DNA from: Brachynemurus nebulosus
Taxonomy: Eukaryota > Arthropoda > Insecta > Neuroptera > Myrmeleontidae
NCBI GenBank assembly: GCA_035578155.1
Contig: JAPWDM010000001.1
Location: 4,964,172 to 5,028,171, forward strand
Direction of reading: 5' to 3'
DNA: 64,000 bases
A model generated the notes under the pieces. It did not search any database. It was not told where the DNA came from and saw only the letters and a list, made by a program, of their open reading frames with translations. The translations under genes were made by a program, and so were the position numbers. Below are positions 46,389-59,049 of this stretch, one piece after another (within the stretch, counting starts at the first letter, position 1; every line of letters begins with the position of its first letter).

Positions 46389-46685
46389 TACCCTAAGGCG
46401 TTACATCACTTTGAAATGTCAGAAAAGAAAATTTTATTCGAGAATTTTTTTCTCCGTAATGCGAATACTGTAATCAATGTAAGACTTTTTAGAGTGTGTT
46501 ATACGTGATTTGGAGTACCCAAAAAAAAAATTTTTCGCGTAATTTACAAAACAAAGTGGCGGAGCGGAAGCAGGTTGAACACAGACGCTTTTTTTTTCGA
46601 AAAGGTTCATGGTGGACAGCATAACAATTTTCAGATAGCACTCAGAAAATAAAATGTTTTATAGTTTATATTAGTTTTACCAAAG
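46389..46685. repeat. Dispersed repeat shared with 14690-14850
   Basis: TTTTATTCGAGAATTTTTTTCTC, GCATAACAATTTTCA and ATTAGTTTTACCAAA appear in the same order. This copy has about 120 bp more in the middle, including GTGGCGGAGCGGAAGC. Confidence 0.65.
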
Positions 46686-47231
46686 CAGTAAAAATATATA
46701 TGACTGCGGAAATTATGAAATTATGAAATTATGAATGCGTAGTTTCATTTTTAATGTCAAATCAATCCACAGAAAAAATTGAAGAAACCACGCGTAATTT
46801 GGAGCTTTAACTACTCCAGTGCAATAAACCATCCCTTTCAACTACAAAAAGTTCATTTAACGTTTGTGTTCTTTTCCAGCGCTTCCACATGCAAAAAAAT
46901 AAATAAAACTTGAAAATTTACTTCAAGAGTGATATAACTTTTAAACTAATCACGACTTGTAGCATTCTATAAAATACTTTGGTGACTAAATAATGTTAAG
47001 AGGAATATTACACTAATCTTCACAAATGGCAAATAAAATAAGCTAGAAAATTCTTTGTATGTCCGGGACGTATAGAAAAAAAGTTATAATATTAGTAGTC
47101 ACAGAAAAAAAATATTTCTTCGAAAGAGGAGAGTAGTTGCTCACTAAATACAATTTACTCCCCAGTAATGAATCTCATCTCTTGCCACATCCGATAAATG
47201 TATTTACATACTACTCAATTCAGCTTTTAAA
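46686..47231. other. No gene seen
   Basis: AT-rich, no motif recognised. Confidence 0.45.
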
Positions 47232-47235
47232 TTAA

Positions 47236-48081
47236 GGTACGATCACAGTGCGACCGGCTGAAAAACAGTCAATTTTCGCAATTTTTTTTCAGATGGATAG
47301 GATGGGGGAATGGGGATGAATTTTGTTTTACGATTAATACCACTGTTTAACAATACAAAAATATTTTTTTTATTCATTTTTACTTATTTTTTATAATTAT
47401 TGTAATTTTTTGAAAAAAGTGTCTTTAAAAAAGGGCAGCTGTTGGTGCCCACGCTTGCGGCCGCAGTTTTCATCCGAAAAAAAATCAAATAGATTATCAA
47501 TCTGTAGGTAAGCCACTATGTTGCTATGGCGGCTTTTTCTTTTTTTTTGAAATTTGAAAGAATGGCGGCGGTTTTAATAAATAGTTAATAATTTAGACCT
47601 TTTTTAAACGGTTTTTCGTGTGAAAAAACAGGAAAATTTCAAGAAAAAAGCTTCTGTAGCTACATGGAGAATGTAATAAAGAATATTCTGTCAAAATTTC
47701 GAATTCATAGCTTGGAAACTTTCCCCCTCAGAGTGGGTACCTTTTTTAAAAAGAGAATTTCGAGACATACATGTTTAAAATTTGTCTCAAAATTGTTTCA
47801 AATCATTGTTTCAACAAAAATTTGATACTGTGGTGATAACAATTGATCTTATTCACTGATTGTGGAAATACTGAATGCAAAGTGGTATAACATTCCACTA
47901 AAAGGCGCCAACCGATCCAGAGTTTTATATTTAGACTGAATCCATAGACACGCGGGCGTAGCGACCGTAATAATTCGAATTTCAATTTGGAATTTTAATA
48001 GAACATGCATAACTGTATGTACTTTAAGATAAGATAAAAAAAAAAAATAATTTTTTCAAAATTCTACACTGTGATGGTAGC
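47236..48081. mobile_element. TTAA-flanked element, ATCACAGTG ends
   Basis: GGTACGATCACAGTG (47236) and, complemented, GCTACCATCACAGTG (from 48081) are inverted ends, with TTAA on both sides (47232-47235 and 48082-48085). The interior has ATGGATAGGATGGGGGAATG and GCTTGCGGCCGCAG but no transposase. A truncated relative lies at 28886-29089. Confidence 0.82.
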
Positions 48082-48085
48082 TTAA

Positions 48086-49356
48086 ATCGTTTAAAATAAA
48101 ATCAGAAAACACTTATAAAAGCCTTACAATTTTTTTGGAGTCAATAATGACAGCTGACCTTCTTAAACACCGTATTGTTAGTGAAACAACAGAATAATGA
48201 TTTCTTGTTAGTAGTACTTTTATTTGGAGTTTCCTTTTGCATAAGTTTCTTCCACTTTCTCTGTGAAGTTTACTCTAATTGGACTGGCATTCCATTGGTT
48301 TTCCTTGTATCTTTTTCGCATGTAACTGAAAATTTTGAACTTCAAATTTAGCTCTAATTTATATCAACACCACGCGAGGTACTTAATTTTTTACAAATCA
48401 ATTTAAATTTCCATCTAGTCAGATCATAAACGATCGACCTACTCTCACAAAGACTGAAATGTTAATACGACAGATGACTTTAAAAGTCTCTCCACTTCAC
48501 CATGAGTGACGTTGTAAATAATTCAAAGAAACTGTTAGTACTCCATCCATCTCACCCATCCGTTTCCTAGTTGTTGAGTCGATACTGCCCTAGTACCCAT
48601 TTTAAATTGAAGTGATTTGATTTCCTTCACATTTCTGGAATGCTATCTGATGTTGAAATTACAGACATATTCACGTCAAGAAAAAAAGTGTTGTTGACAA
48701 ATGTTTAATTACTTTTTAAAGACAAAAGCGTTGTAGAAAAGGTGCGTAGAATTTTCTGGGATGGGCACTAAAGTCTTCTGGGATGGACTGTCCCCAGCCA
48801 CTCTTTTTCCCATGACTACGCCCATGATAATGCGCCAGATATTGGCTAATATTTTTTATAATTGTTTGTGAAATACTAGAAATACAAACCATATTAATTG
48901 CTCTATAATTCTATATTATGTAGATGATACCTCTCTTTATACAATGAAAATTGTAATACTAGTGGCATCTATAAGTAGTCGCTCGACTTATTCGTGATAT
49001 ACGAAATCGAAACTCCCTAGTTCAGAATCAAACCAATATAATGTAGAATACGATAGTATTTAACGACTTTGGAATTAAATTTGAGTTTCAACTTTGCTCT
49101 ACATACAATTTTTTATTTTTTGTAAATTTTGAATTTATGTACTATATAACACGAAAAAGCTATTATCATAAATTATGCAGAACTATAACAAATAAAACAG
49201 AAAACATTTGAAAAAATCTTATTTACTTACGCTCCCGCCATAATACTTTTCAATACAATAATTTTTAATAAGAAAAAATTCGCAAAGTGCGTATTGAACA
49301 CGCATTGAAGCCGGGTTCGTGAGTAGCTTGACCTTTTCACAATTTTCGGAATAAAA
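48086..49356. other. No clear gene; weak coding-like traces
   Basis: On the minus strand 48540-48220 shows short exon-like pieces: THGEVERLLKSSVV; then, after TTTCAG, ESRSIVYDLTRWKFK; then, after TTTTCAG, YMRKRYKENQWNASPI and a stop. The splice phases do not join cleanly. At 48775-48835 CCCATGACTACGCCCATG looks like a transposon tip. Otherwise AT-rich. Confidence 0.25.
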
Positions 49357-50049
49357 TACCATAAAATTGGATGACTTTGGCCACCATGGGTGACTTTGGC
49401 CAGTTTTCAATATTTGTTTTATTTATGCACGATTACATTATAATAATACTTATGCACGGAATAGTATTTTTTACTGATTCTATAGTTTATATTGGATTCG
49501 AAAAAAATTATATACATAAAATAATTTGATTTTGATTTTGATTTTGATTTTTAGTACCTGAAAAAGTTTAAACAGAAAAATTTATGAAAAACCTGCAATT
49601 TTTACCTTCAAAAACTTCAACGGCAGCTTGGCAATGAGGCGACATCTATGACTCATGCGAAAATATGCTGTCATACAACCTTTAGGAAACTTTACGAGCC
49701 AAGGCAGCAAACTTAAACTTTTAGGTCTTGCCACTAAAGGACTGCCAAAATCGTCCAATGCATTATTCGCTAATATTGGTCTAACTTTGGCCACCACATG
49801 TTTGCGTTACTTTCGACCTGTAAGCACCTATTCCATCCAAAGGAGGTTTCTTTAAAATACCAGAAGTGGAAAATTACAATTAAACCCTGGATCTTCTATT
49901 TTTAATTTACCTACTAAAGAATTTGCTGTCTTTTTCTTTTTTTATTTTACCAAATAATTTGTTACCTTATTTGCAATTTGCGTTTAAAATAATTATAAAA
50001 TATTTTTTTTACATTTATTTAAAAAATTTGAAAACATAAAAAAGAAGTT

Positions 50050-50143
50050 GAACATATGAATACTTAAGTGTGTTGAAATGAAAACAAAAGTTTGTCATAC
50101 GTAGTAATGTCTCACAAGCACTCGATAATATCTGAAATTGAAA
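50050..50143 (+). mobile_element. 5'-truncated SINE tail
   Basis: It matches the last 94 bp of the SINE at 27427-27697 (CAAAAGTTTGTCATACGTAG, CACAAGCACTCGATAATAT). Loss of the 5' part fits incomplete reverse transcription. Confidence 0.85.
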
Positions 50144-50148
50144 AATAA

Positions 50149-50765
<617 letters not shown>

Positions 50766-50960
50766 CTGTCAACAGTGATGTACTTATTTGAAAAAAATGT
50801 ATATTAGAGGTACAAATACATTCACACACATAGATATACGTATACTATTATACGTATACTATACGCAGTTATAGTGAGTTATATAGATACATACACATTA
50901 TATGATTATACACATACAACATAGTTGTAAACACACTAAAATTATAGAAAATAAATTGAC

Positions 50961-51272
50961 TTTTTTTTTTCTTATTTTCTCAAAAACTAGCTAACCTAGA
51001 ATAATAGTTCCAAAACCTTTTTTATGTCATTTTTTCCCGTCTTTGCAATGGTGTAAAAAAATTTGACAAAAACTTTTAAATTATAGCAAATTTTGGCCAA
51101 AAACTCATTTTCACGAAAAATGCTCAAAAAGCCATGTTCCTGAGCGCCGACGTTTTTGGCTGAAGAACTCATCCAAGATTTTTGGACTTCCAACGTTGTC
51201 ACCAAATTTCGTAAAACTAGCAGTTTTTCCTGAAGCGCTATCGTGCTGATACATAAATACATAAATACATAC

Positions 51273-51351
<79 letters not shown>

Positions 51352-51482
51352 TTTAGTGAATGTTATTTTTGGGCTCTAGGGACCTCAAAACAAATTTCTG
51401 CCATATTTTCGGGCTGAACTTCAACTATGGCTAACACCATAATAGCTGAATTTCCAGAATTCTTTCTGGAAATTCGCTAAAA
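50961..51482 (+). mobile_element. HINE-like element, copy D, 5' tip missing
   Basis: It aligns with copy C from TCTCAAAAACTAG on: GGTGTAAAAAAATTTGACAAAA, the TTTTTGGCTGAAGAACTC block, (TA)n at 51272-51347, AAATTTTAGTGAATG and CAAAACAAATTTCTGCCATA. The best-preserved 3' hairpin, TTTCCAGAATTCTTTCTGGAAA, is followed by TTCGCTAAAA. It lies 195 bp after copy C in the same direction. Confidence 0.75.
51272..51347. repeat. (TA)n microsatellite core of HINE copy D
   Basis: A TA run of about 75 bp between the shared HINE flanks. Confidence 0.95.
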
Positions 51483-51847
51483 AAGAAGTATTTTATCATA
51501 TTTTTATTTTAGAAAAAACCTCAAAAAATATTTCTTTCTTAGCGTTTTCCAAATTAAACAACATGTGGCCAAAGTAACCCAGCTTCGTCGTCTGACTTTG
51601 GCCACCCTTATTTAAAAAAAAAAATATTTAGAATGTATTTAGCTTCTTTTCCATTTCAAAGTTAAAAGTACTAATACAGACCCATAAAACGTAACTAGAA
51701 ACAAAAATTAATATCATTTGGTGTAAAACTTATAACAGTGTAAAGTTCAAAAGTGGACCAAAGTCATCCAATTTTACTGTATAGGGTATTTATCTAAAAA
51801 TAGATAATAATTAACAAGAGTATCATTTTAACTCGTCTATAACCATA

Positions 51848-52717
51848 AGGTTTGATCCACACTTTCGCTCCTCTCTCGATACGATATCGCTACCCTCCCG
51901 ATTTGACAAAATATTCTTATACGAGAAACAATGAGTGTATTCACATCATCGCTCCGATACCGTTCCGATATAAACCGCGGTTCAGTCCAGTCCAGTACCG
52001 GTCCAATACTAAATACCACTTAGGTAGTACACGACTTTTCCTTTAAGCGGACATTCTTTAAGGGGACGGTGTTTATGTGTTTGTGTTCACATATACAGTC
52101 TTCGTGAGAATATTTTTAAAATAAACAATATTTTTATGCAAACAAATTCTCAATATTTAACATATACAGGCGATTATTTTGGAAGTTAACATAAGTATAT
52201 GATAATAACAATAATAAGAATTATTAATACACATATGAATGTATAATTTCCAAGCTTACAATTGGATTTAAATATTATGTAGCTAGAAAATATTATTTAG
52301 AAAGTTATTTTAACAAAACTGCTTTAACTTTTATATAAAAATAAATTGTGTAAAGAAACACCCTATATATGAATTCTCTAAGCCGACGACGTTTGTGTAT
52401 TGTCGTCCGGTTCAAGAGAAGTCGGTGTATTTTATTGGAGCGATATCAGACTTTATTGGAGTGATGTCAGACTTGTTATGACTTGTACCTATAGTGTAAA
52501 CACTTTTTTGATTCCACTCCGCTCCGCTTTCATTCAATTGTTATGAAAATATATTTGTACCGAACTGAGACCGAACTGGGATCGTATCGAGAGCGGCATT
52601 ATAATGTGAATGGAGAACGAATAGGTATCAGCATGGTATCGAACACAGCAAGATTATATCGGAACGATACCGGAGCGGGAGCCTACCGATATCGGCACTA
52701 TAGTGTGGATCGGGCCT
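51848..52717. mobile_element. TA-flanked element, GATCCACACT ends
   Basis: AGGTTTGATCCACACTTTCG (51848) mirrors AGTGTGGATCGGGCCT ending at 52717, with TA outside both (51846-51847 and 52718-52719). CGATA/TATCG-rich motifs (TCGATACGATATCG, GATACCGTTCCGATAT, CCGATATCGG) are scattered in both subterminal regions. No coding sequence was found. Confidence 0.68.
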
Positions 52718-52719
52718 TA

Positions 52720-53533
52720 TAGTTTTATGAAGTCTAGTATTTCCTAAACAAGGTTTAAAAACTAAAAATGATAAAAAAAGCCAGAACTTCATTTTCAAAG
52801 ATTTTTTTACTGATATACCACACGGTAAGGTATGTCGAATTATTTCTCTGGTGTTACTTACGAAAAGCGAAAATTTTGCTCATTTTCAGCATTTCCCTCA
52901 ATCTTTGGAGAATATTTTTTAATACTGAAACACACCTTGATACAAAATTGCATTTATTGAGGACCATTTTCTTAATCGTAAATTACTTTTTGAATTTTCC
53001 CAAAATTTGTTTACCCGTATCTATAAAAGTTACCGACACAACTTAGCCCAATTAATTTTAATTGAGTATTTCTAGCAAGTGCTAATATCTGTAATTTTTT
53101 CAAATTTTCAGTCAAAATTACGTTTAAAAATTTACAACAGTCTAAAAATTTAAATAACGTAAAAAACCCCATACCGAAACACTATTTTTAGGTGTGTACT
53201 TAAACTGACTTATAAAAATTGACAAATAAATTAAACACCCATTTTTTTTTCTTAATAAGCATGAAAGAAAGTTTTTTTTTAATCCAAGGAATATGTTTTT
53301 AAAAAAATACAAGCCAAAATTTTTTATTTATTAATGTTTTTCTTTTACAAAATGTCGACATCTATATCCAAACAGAGAAATATTAATGACACTAGAATTT
53401 GGAAACCGATATATAAACAGACGTGTAATATGAGTAATATGACACATAGAGTGACATCTAGACGTCAAAGTAGGAAACATAGAATGGTTTAAGTATCAGA
53501 CGTAAATAAACGATAAATATACTGTATTCAGCA

Positions 53534-53537
<4 letters not shown>
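52720..53537. other. No gene seen
   Basis: AT-rich. The 92-codon frame across 52768-53046 has no recognisable domain. Confidence 0.45.

Positions 53538-53621
<84 letters not shown>
53538..53621. repeat. (TA)n microsatellite
   Basis: About 84 bp of TA repeat, directly next to the MITE copy at 53623-53760. Confidence 0.95.
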
Positions 53622-53622
<1 letters not shown>

Positions 53623-53624
<2 letters not shown>

Positions 53625-53760
53625 TTTAATCAAGTAAGGAAACATTAAATGCGAGGTGAATTTAAATTGAAGAATAATCATTCTATTAATAATAATTTTT
53701 GTTATCAGAGGTTTCCTGCGTTCCGGTATAGGAGCTTTTACGTTAAACAAAGCGAAATAA
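53623..53760 (-). mobile_element. MITE copy lacking the HINE insertion (empty site)
   Basis: The complement of this stretch reads CTCTGATAACAAAAATT, AATAGAATGATT, then TTCAATTTAAATTCACCTCGC, TTTCCTTACTTGATTAAAG. Those blocks flank the HINE at 16141-16178 and 18985-19035, so this is a related copy without that insertion. GTAAAAGC near 53743 corresponds to the MITE tip. Confidence 0.75.
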
Positions 53761-54749
53761 CAATCACACAAATACTGCTTATAATACTATAGTAAAGCTA
53801 ATAGGTAACATTTTCATAAAAAATACATAGGTACGAATGTGTACACTTTAATTGGAATAACTTACTATATTGTAATCTGCCTAAAAATAAATTTTAAAGG
53901 CGTAGACAAGTTCAGGAAACCTTCAGTTCAAACACGCTAAACAATAGATTTTTTTTTTTAATGATTAAAACTAATGGTGCTTACGGGGGAAATAAAAACG
54001 ATATTTCTATTGGCCGCCATATTTGAATGCACACGCGAACACAATGTAGATACGTATATGAATGAAAAACAAAAATTTTAAGCACAGATAATATAATTTA
54101 TAAAAGATGAAGTGGGTAAAAATATTTGTAAATTTTAGAAATTCCAGAGAAGTAACTACATTTATGGACAAAAAAATTTCGGGAAAAGGTTAGAATGAAT
54201 AAATGAATTAAAAATGTTGGTCAAGATTTGCCTCCTGTTGCACATATGTCCTCAAAAAATGACCAATTGTACCTCATGTGATCTAGAAGGGGCAAGACCA
54301 GCGAGAGGCGGCAACTGCGACTGTAGCCTAAAAGCCCAAAGTCTTCATTAGGAGTCTAGATAAATTGAAAACTTTTCGTCTTGTCTTGCTCGCCATCTGT
54401 ATATTTAAAGAAACTTTTTTGTTTCACCTTCTCTCGCAATGTGCCCTAAATTTTGCTCTGATGTCTTCGGAACTCAGTATCAGAGATATAATATAACGTA
54501 AGACTTAAAACATAGAACATACTATAAAGACTTGTCCTATGAGTCGCACGCGCAATAGGGGTGCCTTTTTTGATGGCATAATAAAAAGGCAAGGGGCCTC
54601 GCGCTTTTGTAAATTAATGTCTTTTGCAAAATGTCTCAAACTTCACTCAAAAATTATTTTATACGTTTTAATCCATTTTTATAAAAACCATATCCATCCA
54701 TATGTAAAGAATTAAAACATTTTTTTCTTAAATTTATTTTGAAATGCTA
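53761..54749. other. No gene seen
   Basis: Mixed AT-rich sequence with a slightly GC-richer patch at 54285-54345. Nothing recognised. Confidence 0.45.
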
Positions 54750-54895
54750 AAGAACTTTGATTGGCTTGAAGCATTTTGATGTGCCTGACATTTCATGTGA
54801 AAACTGGAAAAAACTTTATCATAGCGCCTATGATTTCTGAGTTACATTATTGAAATTCATGTAAAGCTTAATAAATTTTGGCTACCCAACACCAC
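54750..54895. repeat. Dispersed repeat, direct partner at 59955-60093
   Basis: TTTGATTGGCTTGAAGCATTTTGA, TTTCATGTGAAAAC, ACTTTATCATAGCGCCTAT and TTTTGGCTACCCAACACC recur in the same order and direction at 59955-60093. Confidence 0.85.
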
Positions 54896-55546
54896 CACCG
54901 TGTATTCCTATAGTAACAGTTTTTTTAACAGTGTTAAAAAAATATATATTTCATTTATTCTATATTAAATTTATCAGACCGGCAGTCATATTAAGGCAAA
55001 TTTAAATGTAGGTATATATTTAAAGTGTTGATAACCGGTGTACGACGAAAAGCCTAGATCATATGTCTAAAAGACCTAAATTATATAGAATTTGAAAGTT
55101 TAAAGGTTTTATTTTACAATTTTTGTACTTATAAAAATTTTTCATAATTATGTCGAATTTCCTAGTGTTTAATACACTTTATACTTAACTTGAAGTTAAA
55201 ATTTACAGTCAAATCTCTTATAACGCGGCATACTTATAACGGAATTCTATATAACGCGGTGTCAAATTGTAACAATTCTCCAATCTCCTATAACCCGGTC
55301 TCCATAGTACGCGATTTTTGTACAAGAAAATTTCAACAACTCAAATAACTTGAGAAAATTATCTCTATAGCAGCACTTATTCAATACATCGAATGTGTTA
55401 CATTTCCGAAGTGCTTCTGAAATTGGTCTATCATAAAATGTACGTGTATTTCGTTATTTTTGTTTGTAAACAATACTTTCCGTTATCGAAAAGTTTGATC
55501 GTAAATATTTCCTAAACCGCGTGTCGTAGCGAAAAAAAAAACAAAA

Positions 55547-55640
55547 TTAACAGGTTTGAGCGTTACTTTATGGTATTCCATATTTGTAAATAATAAACCA
55601 ATACTTTACTTTGCAAAATATTCATATCTGTTTCATTTTT
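55547..55640 (+). repeat. Fragment of the GGTATTCCATATTTG repeat family
   Basis: AGGTTTGAGCGTTACTTTATGG, ATTCCATATTTGTAAATAATAAA and TACTTTGCAAAATA match 20465-20533 and the complement of 61920-61985. Confidence 0.8.
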
Positions 55641-55675
55641 CAAAATAAAGATTAACTAACTTTTCAAGAACGCGT

Positions 55676-56052
55676 CATCACCGATTTTGAAAATTTGTTT
55701 ACTGTTAGAGATATAAACTATCTTAAATGGATATAAGTTATGTTGTACGAGGTCTACCAGAGTCCGGGGGTCCCAAAGTGCCAAAAATAAAACTACCCAA
55801 CCGATTTTGAAAATTTTTTCACCTTTAAAAATTTAATTTCATTTAAATACATATATGCTATACTATATGAGATCCGCCAGGGCACTGGAGACTCAAAAAG
55901 CGCCAAAAATTAACTACTCAACTGATTTTGAAAATTTTTTCACTGTTAGAGAGTTAAACTATTTTAAATGGATACAAGTTGTTTATAAGAGTTCCCCCAG
56001 CGTCTAGTCTTTGGAAATTCACTATGTTATGCAGATGCTGCGACAAGGGTAT
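55676..56052 (-). mobile_element. HINE-like fragment: three 120-bp units and 5' tip
   Basis: Units start ACCGATTTTGAAAA at about 55680, 55800 and 55922. TTTGGAAATTCACTATGTTATGCAGATGCTG then leads to the tip GGGTAT (complement of ATACCC) at 56052. It is the 5' part of an element oriented on the minus strand; the (TA)n core and 3' hairpin are missing. Confidence 0.82.
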
Positions 56053-56108
56053 TTTTGTGATTCCCACAACGCACTTTCCATAGATATGATTCCACTGATA
56101 TCAATTAA

Positions 56109-57061
56109 CCCTAGAATCATACGTACTCGTCAAAACGACGAACGAACTTCTCTACCTGCTTCAATACTACAACTTGTCGGTACCTGCTTGCTGTGAAATT
56201 TCTGTTATTTAATTTATTTGTTATTATAACACATAAGACGTATAAATTTTGTTTATAGCTATTGTCGTTTTTTTTTATACTGAAATAGTGTGCGTCAAAA
56301 GGACGACGATGTATGATTAACCTATATTTTTTTTTAAAGATTTTGTACTCCACATATAAAAGTTTTTCTAATTTTTCTAAAATTTATTAAAGATATGGAT
56401 GTTATAATTAATTTATTCAATGATTATGATAATGTGAAAGATGATTACAGCTGTTTGACTTATAGAGACGACATAATACTGAAGTTTGAATATATTGAAT
56501 CGAAAACTAAAGAATGCGTTTCAAATGACTTAATAAAAGATTAACAATTTATTTTGTGGAAAATATTTTAATTTTTTCTTATTCTAAAAATTACTAACAA
56601 ATTTTAGAAAATTTACAAATGTGCCTAATGGCCAATGGGGAAATAACTGCATATCTATAGGAATATTTATGACTGAGAAATTTCACATTCTGTAAAGTCA
56701 CACATGTCCACTGACTCATAATAGTTCATAAATTAATTATTTGAAAGACATGTTTTATGATACAACTGATGTATTTATCTATTTTTTAATTTTTATAGTG
56801 AAAATATGCTTTGATAAAAAGATTAAAATATTTATATTAAATAAATATTTATATATATTTATATTTATATATAAATATTTATATTAAGAAATTTTTCCAA
56901 ATCCAATTTTTTTAAATATTTTGTTCGCTTTTGTAGTATTGTTATGTAAAAAAAAATGTTTTTTGCAAATAAACTCTAAAACTTCCCGTAAAAAGTCCAT
57001 TCGTCAAAACGACGCCGATGTATGATTAACTTGACTCGTAGACCAACGTATGATTCTAGGG
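56109..57061. mobile_element. Non-autonomous piggyBac element
   Basis: CCCTAGAATCATACGT (56109) mirrors ACGTATGATTCTAGGG ending at 57061, and TTAA borders both sides (56105-56108 and 57062-57065). CCCTAGA tips with TTAA duplication are the piggyBac signature. A subterminal motif CGTCAAAACGACG recurs at 56131, 56295 (variant) and 57003. A 49-codon frame at 56395-56544, starting MDVIINLFNDYDNV, may be a scrap of transposase N-terminus; evidence is weak. Confidence 0.88.
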
Positions 57062-57122
57062 TTAATTCTGAGTCTCCTATAACGCGGTACGAATTAATCA
57101 CATTATATGAGACTTGACTGTA

Positions 57123-57633
57123 TGTATAAATTTGGAAGAAATTGAAGTAAATAATTTACATAAAAGAAAAAATAAATTCAGTTTCTACTATTATTATAAC
57201 TACCACGCACTACTAAACCATTATCAACATCAAAACATTTAAAATGAAATCAATCTTGTTTTCTATGTAATTTTCATTGAAATTTGATTTATAGGTATGT
57301 ACTTATGTAATATGTTGTGGTTACCGTGTGCAATGTTGCTGCTGCTATTAGCCAATCATTTTAAACGATTCTTTGTTTTAATTTTATATGTTCATCGTTA
57401 CCTATCATCATCCGTGATTACCGTCAATGCTATGATATGTATTCTACTGCATAATTTATTTTGCTTTTTTGGGTTTGATGAAAAAGGTGTCTGTAGCATA
57501 GCTGCTACTCTATAATCAAGTTTGCTCCTCCCAAAAAGTATAAACGTAATTACATTTTATAAAAAGATATTGTAAGAGATTTTGTTTTACGGTAGGTAGA
57601 AAGGTATATATGGCAATATCTACCTTGCATATA
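57123..57633. other. No gene seen
   Basis: AT-rich. The hydrophobic 72-codon frame across 57297-57515 is probably chance. Confidence 0.4.
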
Positions 57634-57641
57634 CATCAAAT

Positions 57642-57821
57642 CAGTGATTCTCAAAGTGGGGGTTACGAAAACTATTTGAGGGGGTCGCAGAAACTATTAT
57701 TAGTTTTAGATTACATATCCATTTTCTACACATTTACTATCCATTTCTACATATTTCGGGGGTCTTTTGAAATTTTTAAGTACAAAGGGTGGGTCGCGAA
57801 CCAAAAAGTTTGGAATCACTG
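57642..57821. mobile_element. Short hAT MITE
   Basis: CAGTGATTCTCAAAG (57642) mirrors CTTTTTGG-ATCACTG at the other end (57821). CATCAAAT (57634-57641) and CATTAAAT (57822-57829) form an 8-bp duplication with one mismatch. The tip CAGTG-TTCTCAAA is common among hAT (Charlie-like) elements. Confidence 0.82.
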
Positions 57822-57857
57822 CATTAAATAATAATATTTATTTAAGATACAGGGTGT

Positions 57858-58467
57858 TCCAGGCAATTCAGTAGCTATAGACAAAACTCCGAAACATTAA
57901 ATTCGTATATAGAGCCCAATAGACTGTTGGTAAATTCTCATCAGCCATACATGTACCATGTACAACTATATTTACCTACTCGAAGTGCTTTAAATTATTT
58001 TTAGCCCTCGTAAAGCTCAAAATTCATATGATGTAATGATTTAAAACTTTACCTTTTATAAATATACATATTTTTTTCAACTAAAAGACGTGATATCACT
58101 GATATCACACCAAAGAACAAGTTAAAAGTTTTCTATTTTTTGTGAGAAAAAAATATCCTAGGGCTTCAAAGTGGGTGGTTAATCCGCCGTATCGACTCTT
58201 TTTCTAGCATTAAAGAAATATTTACAATCAATTCTTTTATTTTGAATAGAATTCTTGTAGCCTGGGGAATCATTTCCGCCATTAACTAAAATAACATTCG
58301 GTTGTGTAATATGAAATGTCGTTTTGCGACCACTTAACCGACTGGGTAATTCAGATAAATATCGACAATTATTTAAACATTAGAGAAATGTTTACAAGCC
58401 ACTTTTTTATTTTGAACAGAATTCTTGTAGCCTGGAATCATTTCTACCGTTAACTGGAATAACATTA
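57858..58467. repeat. Repeat-like segment with 174-bp tandem duplication
   Basis: ACAGGGTGTTCCAGGCAATTC at 57858 looks like a transposon tip. TTTTATTTTGAATAGAATTCTTGTAGCCTGG near 58230 is repeated near 58405 with ATCATTTC-CC-TTAACT following both times. Confidence 0.6.
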
Positions 58468-59049
58468 ACGAGGAAATGCACCCAGAGTGAAATTCAAGAT
58501 TTTGATGAAACTTCGTTGGTGGGTAGAATAGGCAAAAATAAGGGACTCGTATTTTTTTTATCGGCCATCTTCCACGTTTACGGGGTGAGACCAGCCCCTA
58601 AAGTTGAGGGTTCAAATCGTATTTCTTAAGATATCTCGAAAACTATAAGAGATTGAAACAAACTTTAAATTGATGAAATGTTACTCTTTAAAAGACCTAT
58701 TCACCTGTATAGGTTAAACCAGGGACGGGTTCATAAGAAGGGCTGGAGGGGTGAAAATGGGGGTAAATTTTCTTGTACGGCCTGGATGGTTCAATGTATC
58801 AAATTTTTACCATCATAAATAGAAAGAGCATCAAAAATCAGGGGATACGTATTTTTGCATTTTTTCGAAATATGAGTGGTATCCAAGCAATATAAGGAAG
58901 AAAAAAATAGGGTTGATTATATTGCATTATTATTGATTGCAAATACGTTCTATATTTTTTTATCTTCATGTTGATTTTCATCATGAAAATTACGTAATGT
59001 AAATTTTTACTTTCCGATAATGATTCATGTATTTTTCAGTACTTACTTA
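58468..59049. other. No gene seen
   Basis: Low-complexity-free AT-rich sequence with GAAACTTCGTTGGTGGGTAG and GGGGTGAGACCAGCCCC (58586), possibly an old repeat. No coding signal. Confidence 0.4.

Larger units (their letters stand above)
55206..57120. mobile_element. pogo/Tigger-like element with nested insertions
   Basis: CAGTCAAATCTCTTATAACGCGG (55206) mirrors ATATGAGACTTGACTG ending at 57120, with TA outside each end (55204-55205 and 57121-57122). CAGT-A-tips with TATAACGCGG are typical of pogo-class mariners. TATAACGCGG/TATAACCCGG recurs at 55217, 55250, 55288 and 57077. It holds three later arrivals (55547-55640, 55676-56052, 56109-57061) and no transposase. Confidence 0.75.

Noticed and set aside
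49582..49855. Frames on both strands inside the 49.4 kb element
   Set aside because: No transposase motif on either strand; overlapping opposite frames suggest chance.
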